NCBI GenBank assembly: GCA_963800205.1
Contig: CAWCZQ010000006.1
Location: 1 to 16,872 of the forward strand
DNA: 16,872 nt
From: UBA6224 sp963800205
Lineage (GTDB): Bacteria > Patescibacteriota > Saccharimonadia > Saccharimonadales > UBA4665
Direction: 5' to 3'
Of this stretch, positions 9,159 to 16,066 are shown piece by piece (within the stretch, counting starts at the first letter, position 1; every line of letters starts with the position of its first letter). Below the pieces are notes generated by a model. That model saw only the letters and a list, made by a program, of their open reading frames with translations, ran no database searches and had not been told where the DNA came from. The translations under genes and the position numbers were made by a program.

Positions 9159-10217
9159 ATGGTTGACGCCAAAAAATACATTCGTTATTCACTATTTTGT
9201 ATCGCACTGGTCGTGGCTTTCGTAATATCGACACTACATGCCAGCGCACTCACGAACTCATCGCTAACATTATCTGATCCACGACCTTCGCAGACTGGTG
9301 TAACTTACACCTTTGATGCCTCAGGGTATACAACCGGGACAACAATTCGCTGTATTGACGTTGTACTCAACACCGCTTCAGACGCCGGTGGTTCGGCAGC
9401 TGCTACTACAACTAGCTTTGCTCTTGGAGGCGCCTCAACAGTCATAACACCAGGTTCTTGGACGGCAGATGCCACAACTAATGGAACCTTGCGGATTACT
9501 AATGCTGGCGGAGAAACGCCAAGTGCCAGCGGTACGCTTGTATTTAGCAATATCACTAATGACGGCACAGCTGGGCAAAACTATTACGGCATACTGACCA
9601 GCTATACAGACGCTAGCTGTACAGGCGGTAACGAAGTAGATCAAGTTACCGTGGCTTTCACACTAATTGATGGTGCTCTCGTACAACTGACTATCGACCC
9701 AACTCTCATCTTTACGGTCTCATCTGTCGGTGCTTCACAATCTGTAAATGGCGCTACAACTACCATTGCATCAACTCCTACGGGTATTAATTTCCAAAAT
9801 AGCGTTTCAGCGGTCGCCAATGGGATCTCGGCTCACGACCTTAATGTCACAACAAATGCAACCAATGGATATACCGTTTACATTCGTCACACCGGACAAC
9901 TCAGTAATGGTTCAGACACTATAGCTAACCATACGGGGACAAATGCTGCGCCAACAAGCTTCTCATCAGCTGGCACAGAAGCTTGGGGATATACAACCGA
10001 GGATAGTGCATTAGGCGGGGGAACAGCCGATCGCTTTACTAACCCTGGTGATGCTTGGGCCGGATTTACTACTAGTAATGACCCAGTAATGGATAACACG
10101 GTTGCAGCTACCAGTACCGAAACCGTACGCGTAGGCCAACAAGTTGGCGTAGCCGGCACAACTCCAGCTGGTACTTACCAGACTACGATTGTCTACACTG
10201 TTGCTTCAGTCTACTAA
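9159..10217 (+). CDS. Secreted beta-rich surface protein sharing its C-terminal domain with the giant protein
   Basis: ATG 9159 is preferred over the in-frame GTG 9108 because AAGAGGG stands 9 nt upstream and because it begins a clean signal peptide (YSLFCIALVVAFVISTLHASA). The mature protein is rich in Thr, Ser, Ala and Gly with only two Cys. The first half is a beta domain (LTLSDPRPSQTGVTYTF ... GQNYYGILTSYTDASCTGG). The second half (about 196-352) begins PTLIFTVSSVG, has NATNGYTVYIRHTG and AWGYTTEDS, and ends AGTYQTTIVYTVASVY. Those blocks match the end of the giant protein in order (PTLLFGVGG, HNGYTIRAFATG, GYGYTSSD, GLYQTVIIFSAAANY). The end also recalls the G-T-Y-T-x-T-L-x-W-x-L strand of WxL domains, but no W-x-L is present. 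There is no membrane anchor, so it is released or held by a partner. It is intact, 352 residues. Confidence 0.7.
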   Translation: MVDAKKYIRYSLFCIALVVAFVISTLHASALTNSSLTLSDPRPSQTGVTYTFDASGYTTGTTIRCIDVVLNTASDAGGSAAATTTSFALGGASTVITPGSWTADATTNGTLRITNAGGETPSASGTLVFSNITNDGTAGQNYYGILTSYTDASCTGGNEVDQVTVAFTLIDGALVQLTIDPTLIFTVSSVGASQSVNGATTTIASTPTGINFQNSVSAVANGISAHDLNVTTNATNGYTVYIRHTGQLSNGSDTIANHTGTNAAPTSFSSAGTEAWGYTTEDSALGGGTADRFTNPGDAWAGFTTSNDPVMDNTVAATSTETVRVGQQVGVAGTTPAGTYQTTIVYTVASVY

Positions 10218-10245
10218 ATAGCTTTCAAAATTAGCTCAACCAAGC

Positions 10246-10251
10246 TACAAT
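10246..10251 (+). promoter_or_regulatory. -10 element (TACAAT) of the second DUF916-like gene
   Basis: The AAGCTACAATAA context is nearly the same as at 8171-8180, upstream of the paralogous gene. The predicted transcript start is near 10258, leaving about 16 nt before GTG 10274, including GGAG at 10264-10267. Confidence 0.4.
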
Positions 10252-10273
10252 AACCTCAGATATGGAGATTCAC

Positions 10274-11230
10274 GTGCTGGTAAAAAGGTGGCGAGCGCTG
10301 ACCCTGGCGGCTGTCAGCACTCTTTTAGTTGCTCTATTACTACCAATACTGGTTCGCGCTCAGACAGCTAATGATTCTGTTAGTCTTGGCATCTCACCAC
10401 AGGTGCTGGACTTAACGGCTAACCCCGGCGAGAAGCTTACCAACAGCTTTCGTTTGACCAATGCCTCAGACGAATCGGTTGATATTAAGGCTATTCCAGA
10501 GAACTTTACGCCGCGTGGCGAGGAGGGAGCAGTGGATTTAACGACCGATGCCACCACCTATTCCTTAGCGCAGTGGATTAGTGTTACCCCCGAAACCGTA
10601 ACGCTGGGCTCCAAAAAGACCCAGGATTTCAAGGTAAGTATCAGTGTGCCTGACACAGCCGAGCCAGGCAGCCATTTTGGTTCGGTGGTCTTTAAGACAA
10701 TTCCCCCAGAGCAAAAGGGATCCGGCGCTCTAATCTCTCAGGAAATCGCTCCAGTTATTTTATTACGAGTAGCAGGCAATGTTACCGAGAGTGCTCAGGT
10801 GGCTTCTTTTACCACGGCCAAAAGTTTTTACAGTATCGATGATAGCGTAGAGTTTTTGTCGCGAATCGAAAACACCGGTAGCGTTCACTTCAAACCAACT
10901 GGCAAAATAACTGTCAAGGATATGTTTGGGCATGAAATTTCAACGCTTGAATTAGACAAAAAAAATGTACTGCCAAGCTCGATTCGCCAAATCCCAACCA
11001 CCTGGAATAGTAGTGGCTTCAAATTCGGTCGCTACACAGCCACGCTTACATTAGTTTTCGGCGAAAACAATGAAATCCGTACAGTTACTCACAGCTTCTA
11101 TTTCTTCCCTTATCAGATAATTTTGCCAATACTGTTTGTTCTTTTACTGCTTGTCTATGTCATCGTTAAGTATCAAACGCGTATAAGAAAAGCTCTAAAG
11201 GTACTTAGCGGCAAAGACGCAGAAAAGTAG
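10274..11230 (+). CDS. DUF916-like surface protein with C-terminal membrane anchor
   Basis: GTG 10274 is preferred (GGAG 6 nt upstream); ATG 10262 in the same frame is the alternative and adds 4 residues. A signal peptide (LTLAAVSTLLVALLLPILVRAQ) leads into an Ig-like domain, LGISPQVLDLTANPGEKLTN, with RLTNASDESVDIKAIP, AQWISVTPETVTLG, KVSISVPDTAEPGSHFGSVVF and IAPVILLRVAGNV. A second beta domain contains SRIENTGSVHFKPTGKITVKD and RYTATLTLVFGENNE. A membrane helix follows (PYQIILPILFVLLLLVYVIV) with a basic tail. This is the typical order of DUF916-type proteins and parallels the 8186 gene. The family is known in Firmicutes for binding WxL proteins; a similar holding role is inferred. The next gene starts 11 nt downstream, so they share an operon. 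It is intact. Confidence 0.72.
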   Translation: MLVKRWRALTLAAVSTLLVALLLPILVRAQTANDSVSLGISPQVLDLTANPGEKLTNSFRLTNASDESVDIKAIPENFTPRGEEGAVDLTTDATTYSLAQWISVTPETVTLGSKKTQDFKVSISVPDTAEPGSHFGSVVFKTIPPEQKGSGALISQEIAPVILLRVAGNVTESAQVASFTTAKSFYSIDDSVEFLSRIENTGSVHFKPTGKITVKDMFGHEISTLELDKKNVLPSSIRQIPTTWNSSGFKFGRYTATLTLVFGENNEIRTVTHSFYFFPYQIILPILFVLLLLVYVIVKYQTRIRKALKVLSGKDAEK

Positions 11231-11241
11231 GAATTTAAGTC

Positions 11242-12204
11242 ATGCGGCAGCTTAGAATACTGGGTTTTGTCTCAGTAATTGCTTTGTTTTTTCTATTACC
11301 AAACTCAATTCTGGCTGTTGGCGAGAATATACCAGTCAGCCTCGAAGTAGCCCAAACACGACTTGTAGTGACTGGTCATGCTGCACCGAACAGTCAGATT
11401 ATTATCAGCCAGCAATTCAGCACGTTGGCTGCGACCACTAGTGATAATGTTGGGCTTTTTGCCCAAATAATAAATCTTAGCCCCGGCATTCATACATTGA
11501 AATTTACCTACACCGACGTAGAAGGTTTAGTTTCTAGCATTACCACCAGCTCGATAAGTATTCAGCCGCAACAAGATACGGCACTTGAAGTATTATTGCC
11601 GCCAGTAATCTCACTAAAGTCTAAAACCAATTTAGAGCAGGGTGAGCAAGTCATACTAAGTGGTCGGGCTACGCCTACTGCAATAGTCCGGCTGTACGTG
11701 AATGGTCAATTTGTAGTACAAACAGTCGCTAACCCAAGCGGACACTACTTGCTCAAAGTAAATAGTGTGCAGCTGCCATTGGGTGCAGATACGGCTTATA
11801 CATCTGCCGAATTCCTAAGCTTAGTTAGCCAGGCGTCAAAGACAGTTACATTTCATATTGATGTACCTGGAGTAATTGCGAGTGACGATTTTGTTGTTTA
11901 TCCTGCTCTGGATACACCGCCGCCTGCGCCCAATTGTGATAATGGACAGATATGTTTTGGTGTCACACCACCACAAGCTGGCAGTATTACTCCAAGAGAT
12001 ACGTTCTCGCCACCGCTGGTCGGTGACACCCTATCCAGACAGGCCTATTCGCCGTCTAGCGTACGTTTTGTAAATAATCTGTTTGCAACCGTAACGTTGA
12101 CGCTCACCGGTATGGCATTCGTAGATCTCTTTGGCTTTCAATTGAAAAATACCTTATGGGTTTGGTCTATGCTCAAAAAGATAGGTTCATTATTTAAAAA
12201 ATAA
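11242..12204 (+). CDS. Secreted Ig-like domain protein with C-terminal membrane anchor
   Basis: ATG 11242 follows an AGGAA Shine-Dalgarno overlapping the end of the previous gene. A signal peptide (ILGFVSVIALFFLLPNSILA) is followed by two short Ig-like repeats: LEVAQTRLVVTGHAAPNSQIIIS ... PGIHTLKFTYTD, and LEQGEQVILSGRATPTAIVRLYVNGQ ... PSGHYLLKV. Next comes a Pro-rich stretch with two Cys (about 232-240, PAPNCDNGQICFG). A hydrophobic segment near the end (about 283-305, LFATVTLTLTGMAFVDLFGF) precedes a Lys-rich tail, MLKKIGSLFKK. The domains are of the kind that mediates extracellular adhesion. It is probably the last gene of the surface operon, since the next 85 nt hold only the tRNA promoter. 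No named family is recognised beyond Ig-like. It is intact. Confidence 0.65.
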   Translation: MRQLRILGFVSVIALFFLLPNSILAVGENIPVSLEVAQTRLVVTGHAAPNSQIIISQQFSTLAATTSDNVGLFAQIINLSPGIHTLKFTYTDVEGLVSSITTSSISIQPQQDTALEVLLPPVISLKSKTNLEQGEQVILSGRATPTAIVRLYVNGQFVVQTVANPSGHYLLKVNSVQLPLGADTAYTSAEFLSLVSQASKTVTFHIDVPGVIASDDFVVYPALDTPPPAPNCDNGQICFGVTPPQAGSITPRDTFSPPLVGDTLSRQAYSPSSVRFVNNLFATVTLTLTGMAFVDLFGFQLKNTLWVWSMLKKIGSLFKK

Positions 12205-12242
12205 GTATGCAGGCTATAGTCTATGCAGCAGAGAGCTGTATC

Positions 12243-12251
12243 TGTTATAAT
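12243..12251 (+). promoter_or_regulatory. Extended -10 promoter of the tRNA-Pro cluster
   Basis: TGTTATAAT is an extended -10 element (TGn plus perfect TATAAT) without a visible -35 box. The predicted start is near 12258, upstream of the first partial tRNA-Pro copy. The array and the intact tRNA may therefore be transcribed together. Confidence 0.6.
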
Positions 12252-12289
12252 AACCGGAGTTTTCTTCAGGTACTTGACTTGCTGAATAA

Positions 12290-12344
12290 CGGGGTGTGGC
12301 GCAGTTGCCTAGCGCGCGCGGTTTGGGACCGTGAGGTCGGAGGT
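12290..12344 (+). pseudogene. Partial tRNA-Pro: 55-nt 5' part, copy 1
   Basis: Identical to bases 1-55 of the intact tRNA-Pro at 12702 except for one G to C change in the D loop. It ends at the T closing the 5' strand of the T arm (GGAGGT) and continues into an unrelated hairpin-rich segment instead of TCGAGTCC. Confidence 0.85.
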
Positions 12345-12458
12345 GAAGAATGCCAGTGGCATTCTGCAAGGGAGCCACACTTATAAACTATCATCCTTCG
12401 TAGTACTACGGAGAACGGGTGTTTTTAAATGAGGTTGGACGGGGTCGCGGAACGTGAC
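12345..12458 (+). repeat. Hairpin-rich insert in the tRNA-Pro T arm, copy 1 (114 nt)
   Basis: It begins GAAGAATGCCAGTGGCATTC: a 7-bp stem with an AGT loop at 12348-12364. TGCAAGG follows, then a middle region unlike copy 2 containing the palindrome CGTAGTACTACG. The final CGGGGTCGCGGAACGTGAC abuts CGAGTCC, the start of a tRNA-Pro 3' part that stops after those 7 nt. Family unknown. Confidence 0.7.
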
Positions 12459-12509
12459 CGAGTCCTTTTCAAACAATCCTCGAACCTTTACAATTCATTG
12501 ATACACTAT
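12440..12509 (+). repeat. 70-nt direct repeat, copy 1
   Basis: These 70 nt recur identically at 12632-12701. They include the insert's end, CGAGTCC, an inverted T-loop motif TCGAACC (12480-12486) and an AT-rich lead-in that runs straight into the next tRNA-Pro 5' end. The two partial units therefore arose by tandem duplication (220 and 192 nt long). Confidence 0.85.
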
Positions 12510-12564
12510 CGGGGTGTGGCGCAGTTGGCTAGCGCGCGCGGTTTGGGACCGTGAGGTCGGAGGT
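12510..12564 (+). pseudogene. Partial tRNA-Pro: 55-nt 5' part, copy 2
   Basis: Identical to the first 55 nt of the intact tRNA-Pro. It is cut at the same base (GGAGGT) as copy 1. Confidence 0.87.
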
Positions 12565-12650
12565 GAAGAATGCCAGTGGCATTCTGCAAGGAAACCTTCA
12601 CTTGAAAACTATGTTTTCAAAGGTGAAGTTTCGGGGTCGCGGAACGTGAC
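12565..12650 (+). repeat. Hairpin-rich insert in the tRNA-Pro T arm, copy 2 (86 nt)
   Basis: The first 27 nt match copy 1, including the GCCAGTGGC hairpin (12568-12584). An AAGG-AAA-CCTT hairpin and a long stem follow: CTTCAC and TTGAAAAC pair with GTTTTCAA and GTGAAG around a TAT loop. The last 19 nt match copy 1. It aligns along its length with the 87-nt insert at 16690-16776 in the tRNA-Arg locus. Confidence 0.72.
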
Positions 12651-12701
12651 CGAGTCCTTTTCAAACAATCCTCGAACCTTTACAATTCATTGATACACTA
12701 T
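12632..12701 (+). repeat. 70-nt direct repeat, copy 2
   Basis: Identical to 12440-12509. It carries the inverted T-loop motif TCGAACC at 12672-12678 and ends exactly at the intact tRNA-Pro. Confidence 0.85.
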
Positions 12702-12778
12702 CGGGGTGTGGCGCAGTTGGCTAGCGCGCGCGGTTTGGGACCGTGAGGTCGGAGGTTCGAGTCCTCTCACCCCGACCA
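12702..12778 (+). tRNA. tRNA-Pro (anticodon TGG), CCA encoded
   Basis: A complete cloverleaf: acceptor CGGGGTG/CACCCCG, D stem GCGC/GCGC, anticodon stem CGCGG/CCGTG around TTTGGGA (anticodon TGG), and T stem GGAGG/CCTCT around TTCGAGT. It has discriminator A and an encoded CCA. It is 77 nt long and decodes CCA proline codons. It is followed by a terminator and preceded by two partial copies of itself. Confidence 0.93.
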
Positions 12779-12785
12779 AATTAAG

Positions 12786-12810
12786 AGTCCAGGTTTACCT
12801 GGGCTTTTTA
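12786..12810 (+). terminator. Terminator of tRNA-Pro
   Basis: AGTCCAGGT pairs with ACCTGGGCT (9 bp, TT loop) followed by TTTTT. It is almost the same sequence as the terminator after tRNA-Arg. Confidence 0.8.
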
Positions 12811-12828
12811 TTTGGTTTTGAATTGATA

Positions 12829-12940
12829 GACTCGAACCGACAGGCGAAAACAGCCAGTGGCTGTTTGAGTTTTCCTTGCTTGACCTCGAGCTGAACGCAT
12901 TCAGCGAGAGTATCTAAGTCGAGTCCTCTCACCCCGACCA
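12829..12940 (+). repeat. Element with inverted T arm, GCCAGTGGC hairpin and tRNA-Pro 3' part, copy 1
   Basis: It opens with GACTCGAACC, the reverse complement of the tRNA-Pro T arm. Next come a hairpin AAACAGCC-AGT-GGCTGTTT (12848-12866), TTTTCCTTGC and a second hairpin GCTGAA-CGCA-TTCAGC. It closes with a 22-nt 3' part of tRNA-Pro including CCA (12919-12940), identical to the intact gene. GACTCGA (12829) and TCGAGTC (12919) form inverted ends. No function is known. Confidence 0.72.
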
Positions 12941-12980
12941 ATGAAAATAGGTTGTATTTTGACAGCCTATTTTCATTTAT
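12941..12980 (+). terminator. Strong hairpin after the first 3' copy, terminator-like
   Basis: ATGAAAATAGG pairs with CCTATTTTCAT (11 bp, extended inward by GTTGT/ACAGC-type pairs) and is followed by TTAT. It stands directly after a tRNA CCA end, just as the real terminator stands after the intact tRNA. Confidence 0.55.
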
Positions 12981-12987
12981 AGACCGG

Positions 12988-13100
12988 GGACTCGAACCGA
13001 TAGGCGAAATATGCCAGTGGCATATTGAGTTTTCCTCGCTTGGCCTCGAGCGCAGCTTTAGCTGAAGCGAGAGCATATAAAGCGAGTCCTCTCACCCCGA
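12988..13100 (+). repeat. Element with inverted T arm, GCCAGTGGC hairpin and tRNA-Pro 3' part, copy 2
   Basis: The same layout as 12829-12940: GGACTCGAACCGATAGGCGAA, hairpin AATATGCC-AGT-GGCATATT (13008-13026), TGAGTTTTCCTCGC, a second variable hairpin, then GCGAGTCCTCTCACCCCGA. The 3' part (from 13082) has a T to G change at its first base and lacks CCA. The hairpin stem differs from copy 1 but remains fully paired. Confidence 0.72.
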
Positions 13101-13178
13101 AAAATATGTAAAAAGATTCATATCATTTAGTGAGCCGGCGTTGGTATTCTGTTGTTGAAATGTAGAGGAGAACTAATC

Positions 13179-13340
13179 ATGACCAAAGATGCTGCTCAGG
13201 GCGATGTCACTTCAAACCAAGAATTAGAGAAAAGATTGCTCAATGTACTAGATGAGGATTCAGTCGCTGATGATGCTGCAGAGACAAAAGACAAACCAGC
13301 GCCCGGGATTCCGCACATTCATGATGCGGACGACTCCTGA
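13179..13340 (+). CDS. Small acidic protein, unknown
   Basis: ATG 13179 is chosen over the in-frame ATG 13152 because AGAGGAG (13164-13170) sits 8 nt upstream. It gives 53 residues rich in Asp, Glu and Ala, with no membrane segment and a probable helix in the first half (NQELEKRLLNVLDEDS). The end PGIPHIHDADDS contains two His. No family is recognised. The strong ribosome-binding site and the placement between the tRNA cluster and the kinase-like gene support it as a real gene, but nothing indicates its role. Confidence 0.5.
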   Translation: MTKDAAQGDVTSNQELEKRLLNVLDEDSVADDAAETKDKPAPGIPHIHDADDS

Positions 13341-13388
13341 GATTTGCTTTTAGAAATTACTTGTTCGCGTGCAGTAAGATTCATGCGT

Positions 13389-13394
13389 TAGAAT
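13389..13394 (+). promoter_or_regulatory. -10 element (TAGAAT), predicted leaderless start
   Basis: TAGAAT ends exactly 6 nt before ATG 13401, placing the expected first transcribed base at the A of the start codon. No Shine-Dalgarno is visible. Confidence 0.45.
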
Positions 13395-13400
13395 AGATAT

Positions 13401-14051
13401 ATGCTTGAAGTACTCGGTACACTCGGAATTGTTTTTGTTATTTTGCTTTTAAATGAATATTTGTGGAAAAAGCGGATTTTACGTGGTGAAGCTTCGCGAA
13501 AATTCATGCACATTATTATTGGAACATTCGGCGCCTTTTGGCCGTTTTTTTTAACCTACGGCCAAATATTTATAATTTCCATGGGGGCGCTCGGCTTTAT
13601 TATCTTGCTGCGCTACACAAAAGTTTTCAGGAGTCTTTATACGGTTCGACGCAAAAGTTGGGGAGATTTGATTGCGCCGGCCACCATTGGTATATTGGCA
13701 ACTTTGGAACCAACAAAGTTGGTTTTCACGGCCGCTGTTTTGCATATTTCATTGGCTGACGGGCTAGCCGCACTGGTAGGCAGTAGGTATGGTGAGAATA
13801 ATTCTTATAAAGTTTTGTGGAATAAAAAATCGATAGTCGGCACATTAACTTTTATCGTAATGTCATTTAACATCTTGGTCTGGGTTTATGTACGTGGCTC
13901 AGTAGGCTTTACGCCTATTACTTTGCCTGCACTGCTGTTGATACCTTTTGTCACGGCCTACGTCGAGAATATAGCTCCGTGGGGCTCAGACAACCTATTT
14001 GTGCCACTTGCAGTCGTGGCTTTACTGGGAGCTTTACAAGTAGTGCTCTAA
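13401..14051 (+). CDS. CTP-dependent polyprenol/phytol kinase-like integral membrane protein
   Basis: 216 residues, largely hydrophobic, with about six to seven membrane segments. It resembles the dolichol kinase / phytol kinase / CDP-diglyceride transferase-like family. Visible signals are GEASRKFMHIIIGTFG (the K-x-x-H-x-x-x-G block after the first helix), HISLADGLAALVGSRYG (D-x-x-A-A-x-x-G nucleotide motif), NKKSIVGTLTFIVMS (the K-S-x-x-G-T block), and the end ENIAPWGSDNLFVPL, which matches the usual E-x-x-x-x-G-x-D-N-x-x-x-P-L. It would phosphorylate a long-chain isoprenoid alcohol in the membrane, for example for lipid-carrier recycling; the exact substrate is not visible. The start is ATG 13401, probably leaderless. 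Its TAA overlaps the stop of the convergent ATPase gene. It is intact. Confidence 0.75.
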   Translation: MLEVLGTLGIVFVILLLNEYLWKKRILRGEASRKFMHIIIGTFGAFWPFFLTYGQIFIISMGALGFIILLRYTKVFRSLYTVRRKSWGDLIAPATIGILATLEPTKLVFTAAVLHISLADGLAALVGSRYGENNSYKVLWNKKSIVGTLTFIVMSFNILVWVYVRGSVGFTPITLPALLLIPFVTAYVENIAPWGSDNLFVPLAVVALLGALQVVL

Positions 14052-15901
14052 GCGTTGCCACCGACTTGGTGCTTTGTCCAGGAACCATGCGCACGCAAGG
14101 CATTAAATATGACTATGACGTCTACGACTTCCTGAAGGCCAGCACCATAGATTGGTGCGAACTTGCCGGTCGCGAACACCAACATCAAACCAATGCTAAT
14201 AAAAATACCAACTAGGATACTTTGTTTGGCGATGTAAAAGGTGTATTTGGCGATTTCGACGGCACTAGCTACACGACTAAGATCGTCGAGCATTATTACG
14301 ACGTCAGCTGATTCACTGGCTGCAGCAGAACCACGAGCACCCAGAGCTACCCCAACATCTGCGGCTGTAAGCACCGGCGCGTCGTTGACACCGTCGCCAA
14401 TAAAAGCCACTGGGCGGTTTTCAACGGCTTCTACAGCCAGCAGCTTGTCGGCTGGAAGGGCGTCGGCACGCACATCCGTGATACCAATTTGCTCGGCAAT
14501 TGCCCGAGCACTCGACTCGTTGTCGCCAGTCACCATCAAGAAGTGTTTGATACCGGCTGCCTTGAGGCGCTTCAGGGTTGATTTGCTTTCTTGCCGAAGC
14601 TCGTCAGCGAACGAAATCATACCGGCAGCCTGGCCATCAATGGCTACGAACGAAGTGGTAGTTGCCGAGTTTTTTAAATACTTTTTTGGAATATCTATGT
14701 CGTTGTCAGCCAGCAAGGAATTTTTGCCAACGAATACTCTTTTTCTATCTACCTGACCACTTAGCCCAAATCCGCTGTGCTCTTTGATGCTTCCAGATCT
14801 GCGCAAGCTGATATTTGACCGTTTTGCTGAAGTGACAATTGCTTGAGCCAGTATGTGATTGGAGTGTTGTTCGACACTGGCGGCAGCCTGCAAAACATCG
14901 TTTTTAGTGAATTTACCAAACGCTGTTATTTTGTCTACGCTAGGCCGACCAATTGTTAACGTTCCAGTCTTGTCTAGGGCAACTGTCTTTACCTGAGCTA
15001 ATTTCTCTAATGCCGAACCCGTCTTGATTATGATTCCGTGCTTGGCTGCACGGCTCATTCCGGATATAAGGGCAATAGGGGCTGCAAGTAATAGTGGGCA
15101 AGGCGTGGCTACGATGATTACTTGCAAGAAACGTATCGGATCACCAGAGATAACCCAGACAGTTCCGGCAATAATATAAGCCAAAATAGTAAAGGGGATG
15201 CTGTAGCGGTCGGCAAGCCTCACAAATGGTGATTGGCTGGAAGCCGCGCTTTTAACAAGTTTAATAATCTGCTCGTACTGACTCTCTGCGGCTACGCGCA
15301 ATGCTTTGGCGGTAATAACTCCGTCCAGGTTTACAGAACCACTAAGCAAATCGTCGCCCGTGGTTTTTTCGACAGGCAAGCTTTCGCCGGTCAAACTGGA
15401 TTCGTCAACGTTGGTTTCTCCCTCGATAATTACGGCATCTACAGGAATAAGTTCGCCGGGACGAATCAGCAACTTATCGCCCTTTTTTACTTCGCTTGCC
15501 AGGACATCAATAGTTTTACGTCCGCGTAGTATTCGGGCTTTTTTCGGCGCTTTGCTAAGCAGAGAATCCAGCTCAGTTTTCGCGCGTTTTTCAGCGTAAT
15601 CTTCAAGTGCCTCGCCACCGGTGAGCATCAAAACAATCACCATGCCTGCCCAGAATTCGCCGAGCAATACAGATGTAATAATCGCAGTCGCAGCCAATAT
15701 GTCTATACCATAGCGACCGGATCGGACGTCTTGAATCATGTCCCAGACCAGCGGTATGGCCGAAAGTATGGCAGTGGCGCCCAACACCCAATTAGCAAGC
15801 GTATTTTGACCAATAATTGCCAGTACACCACCTACCAAAATGGCTAAAATAACCAGGCTCAAATGACGATACTCATTCAAAAAATGTGTAATTTTCTTCA
15901 A
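14048..15901 (-). CDS. P1B-type heavy-metal-transporting ATPase
   Basis: 617 residues with all core P-type ATPase motifs: TGES (171-174), the membrane metal motif TPCP (266-269, with L following), phosphorylation loop DKTGTLT (Asp310), MVTGD (457-460) and GDGVNDAP (502-509). The C-terminal helix EVVDVIVIFNALR is typical of heavy-metal pumps. The nucleotide-binding 'HP' site reads SNH (347-349), seen in some subfamilies. There is no N-terminal HMA metal-binding domain: it starts directly with membrane helices. The exported ion cannot be assigned; TPC-type pumps are reported for Zn/Cd/Co or Cu. The start is TTG 15901 with GAGAG upstream and an extended -10 (TGTTATAAT, minus strand). It is intact and convergent with the kinase-like gene. 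Confidence 0.92.
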   Translation of the reverse strand: MKKITHFLNEYRHLSLVILAILVGGVLAIIGQNTLANWVLGATAILSAIPLVWDMIQDVRSGRYGIDILAATAIITSVLLGEFWAGMVIVLMLTGGEALEDYAEKRAKTELDSLLSKAPKKARILRGRKTIDVLASEVKKGDKLLIRPGELIPVDAVIIEGETNVDESSLTGESLPVEKTTGDDLLSGSVNLDGVITAKALRVAAESQYEQIIKLVKSAASSQSPFVRLADRYSIPFTILAYIIAGTVWVISGDPIRFLQVIIVATPCPLLLAAPIALISGMSRAAKHGIIIKTGSALEKLAQVKTVALDKTGTLTIGRPSVDKITAFGKFTKNDVLQAAASVEQHSNHILAQAIVTSAKRSNISLRRSGSIKEHSGFGLSGQVDRKRVFVGKNSLLADNDIDIPKKYLKNSATTTSFVAIDGQAAGMISFADELRQESKSTLKRLKAAGIKHFLMVTGDNESSARAIAEQIGITDVRADALPADKLLAVEAVENRPVAFIGDGVNDAPVLTAADVGVALGARGSAAASESADVVIMLDDLSRVASAVEIAKYTFYIAKQSILVGIFISIGLMLVFATGKFAPIYGAGLQEVVDVIVIFNALRAHGSWTKHQVGGNA

Positions 15902-15930
15902 CGTAATCTCTCTTTCTTTTGCTTATCTCT

Positions 15931-15939
15931 ATTATAACA
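15931..15939 (-). promoter_or_regulatory. Extended -10 promoter of the ATPase gene
   Basis: On the minus strand the sequence reads TGTTATAAT, identical to the tRNA-Pro promoter element. The predicted start near 15924 gives a leader of about 23 nt. It diverges from the tRNA-Gly promoter 10 nt away. Confidence 0.6.
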
Positions 15940-15948
15940 GAGATAATT

Positions 15949-15957
15949 TGCTATAAT
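15949..15957 (+). promoter_or_regulatory. Extended -10 promoter of the tRNA-Gly locus
   Basis: TGCTATAAT (TGn plus TATAAT) predicts a transcript start near 15964, just before the partial tRNA-Gly at 15970. Confidence 0.6.
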
Positions 15958-15969
15958 AACTCCGTTCTT

Positions 15970-16022
15970 GCGGGCGATGTACAGTGGCAAGACAGCAAGC
16001 CTTCCAAGCTCGAGACGGGAGT
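15970..16022 (+). pseudogene. Partial tRNA-Gly: 53-nt 5' part
   Basis: Bases from GCAAGCC to GGGAGT (28 nt, with the whole anticodon arm) are identical to the intact tRNA-Gly at 16067. The acceptor and D arm have diverged. It stops at the same T-arm position as the partial tRNA-Pro copies. It continues as GGAGT-GAAA-ACTCC, a perfect tetraloop hairpin, and then AGAGAATCGAACT, the inverted tRNA-Gly T arm (16032-16044). Confidence 0.78.
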
Positions 16023-16066
16023 GAAAACTCCAGAGAATCGAACTTTCACATATCCAATCAATTTAA

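Noticed and set aside
12829..12940. tmRNA or another known structured RNA ending in a tRNA-like 3' part
   Set aside because: There is no tmRNA tag frame, no 5' tRNA-like partner and no ssrA consensus; only the tRNA-Pro 3' part matches.
12290..13100. CRISPR array
   Set aside because: The repeats are tRNA fragments of unequal spacing (220 and 192 nt) with no short regular repeat-spacer pattern and no cas genes.
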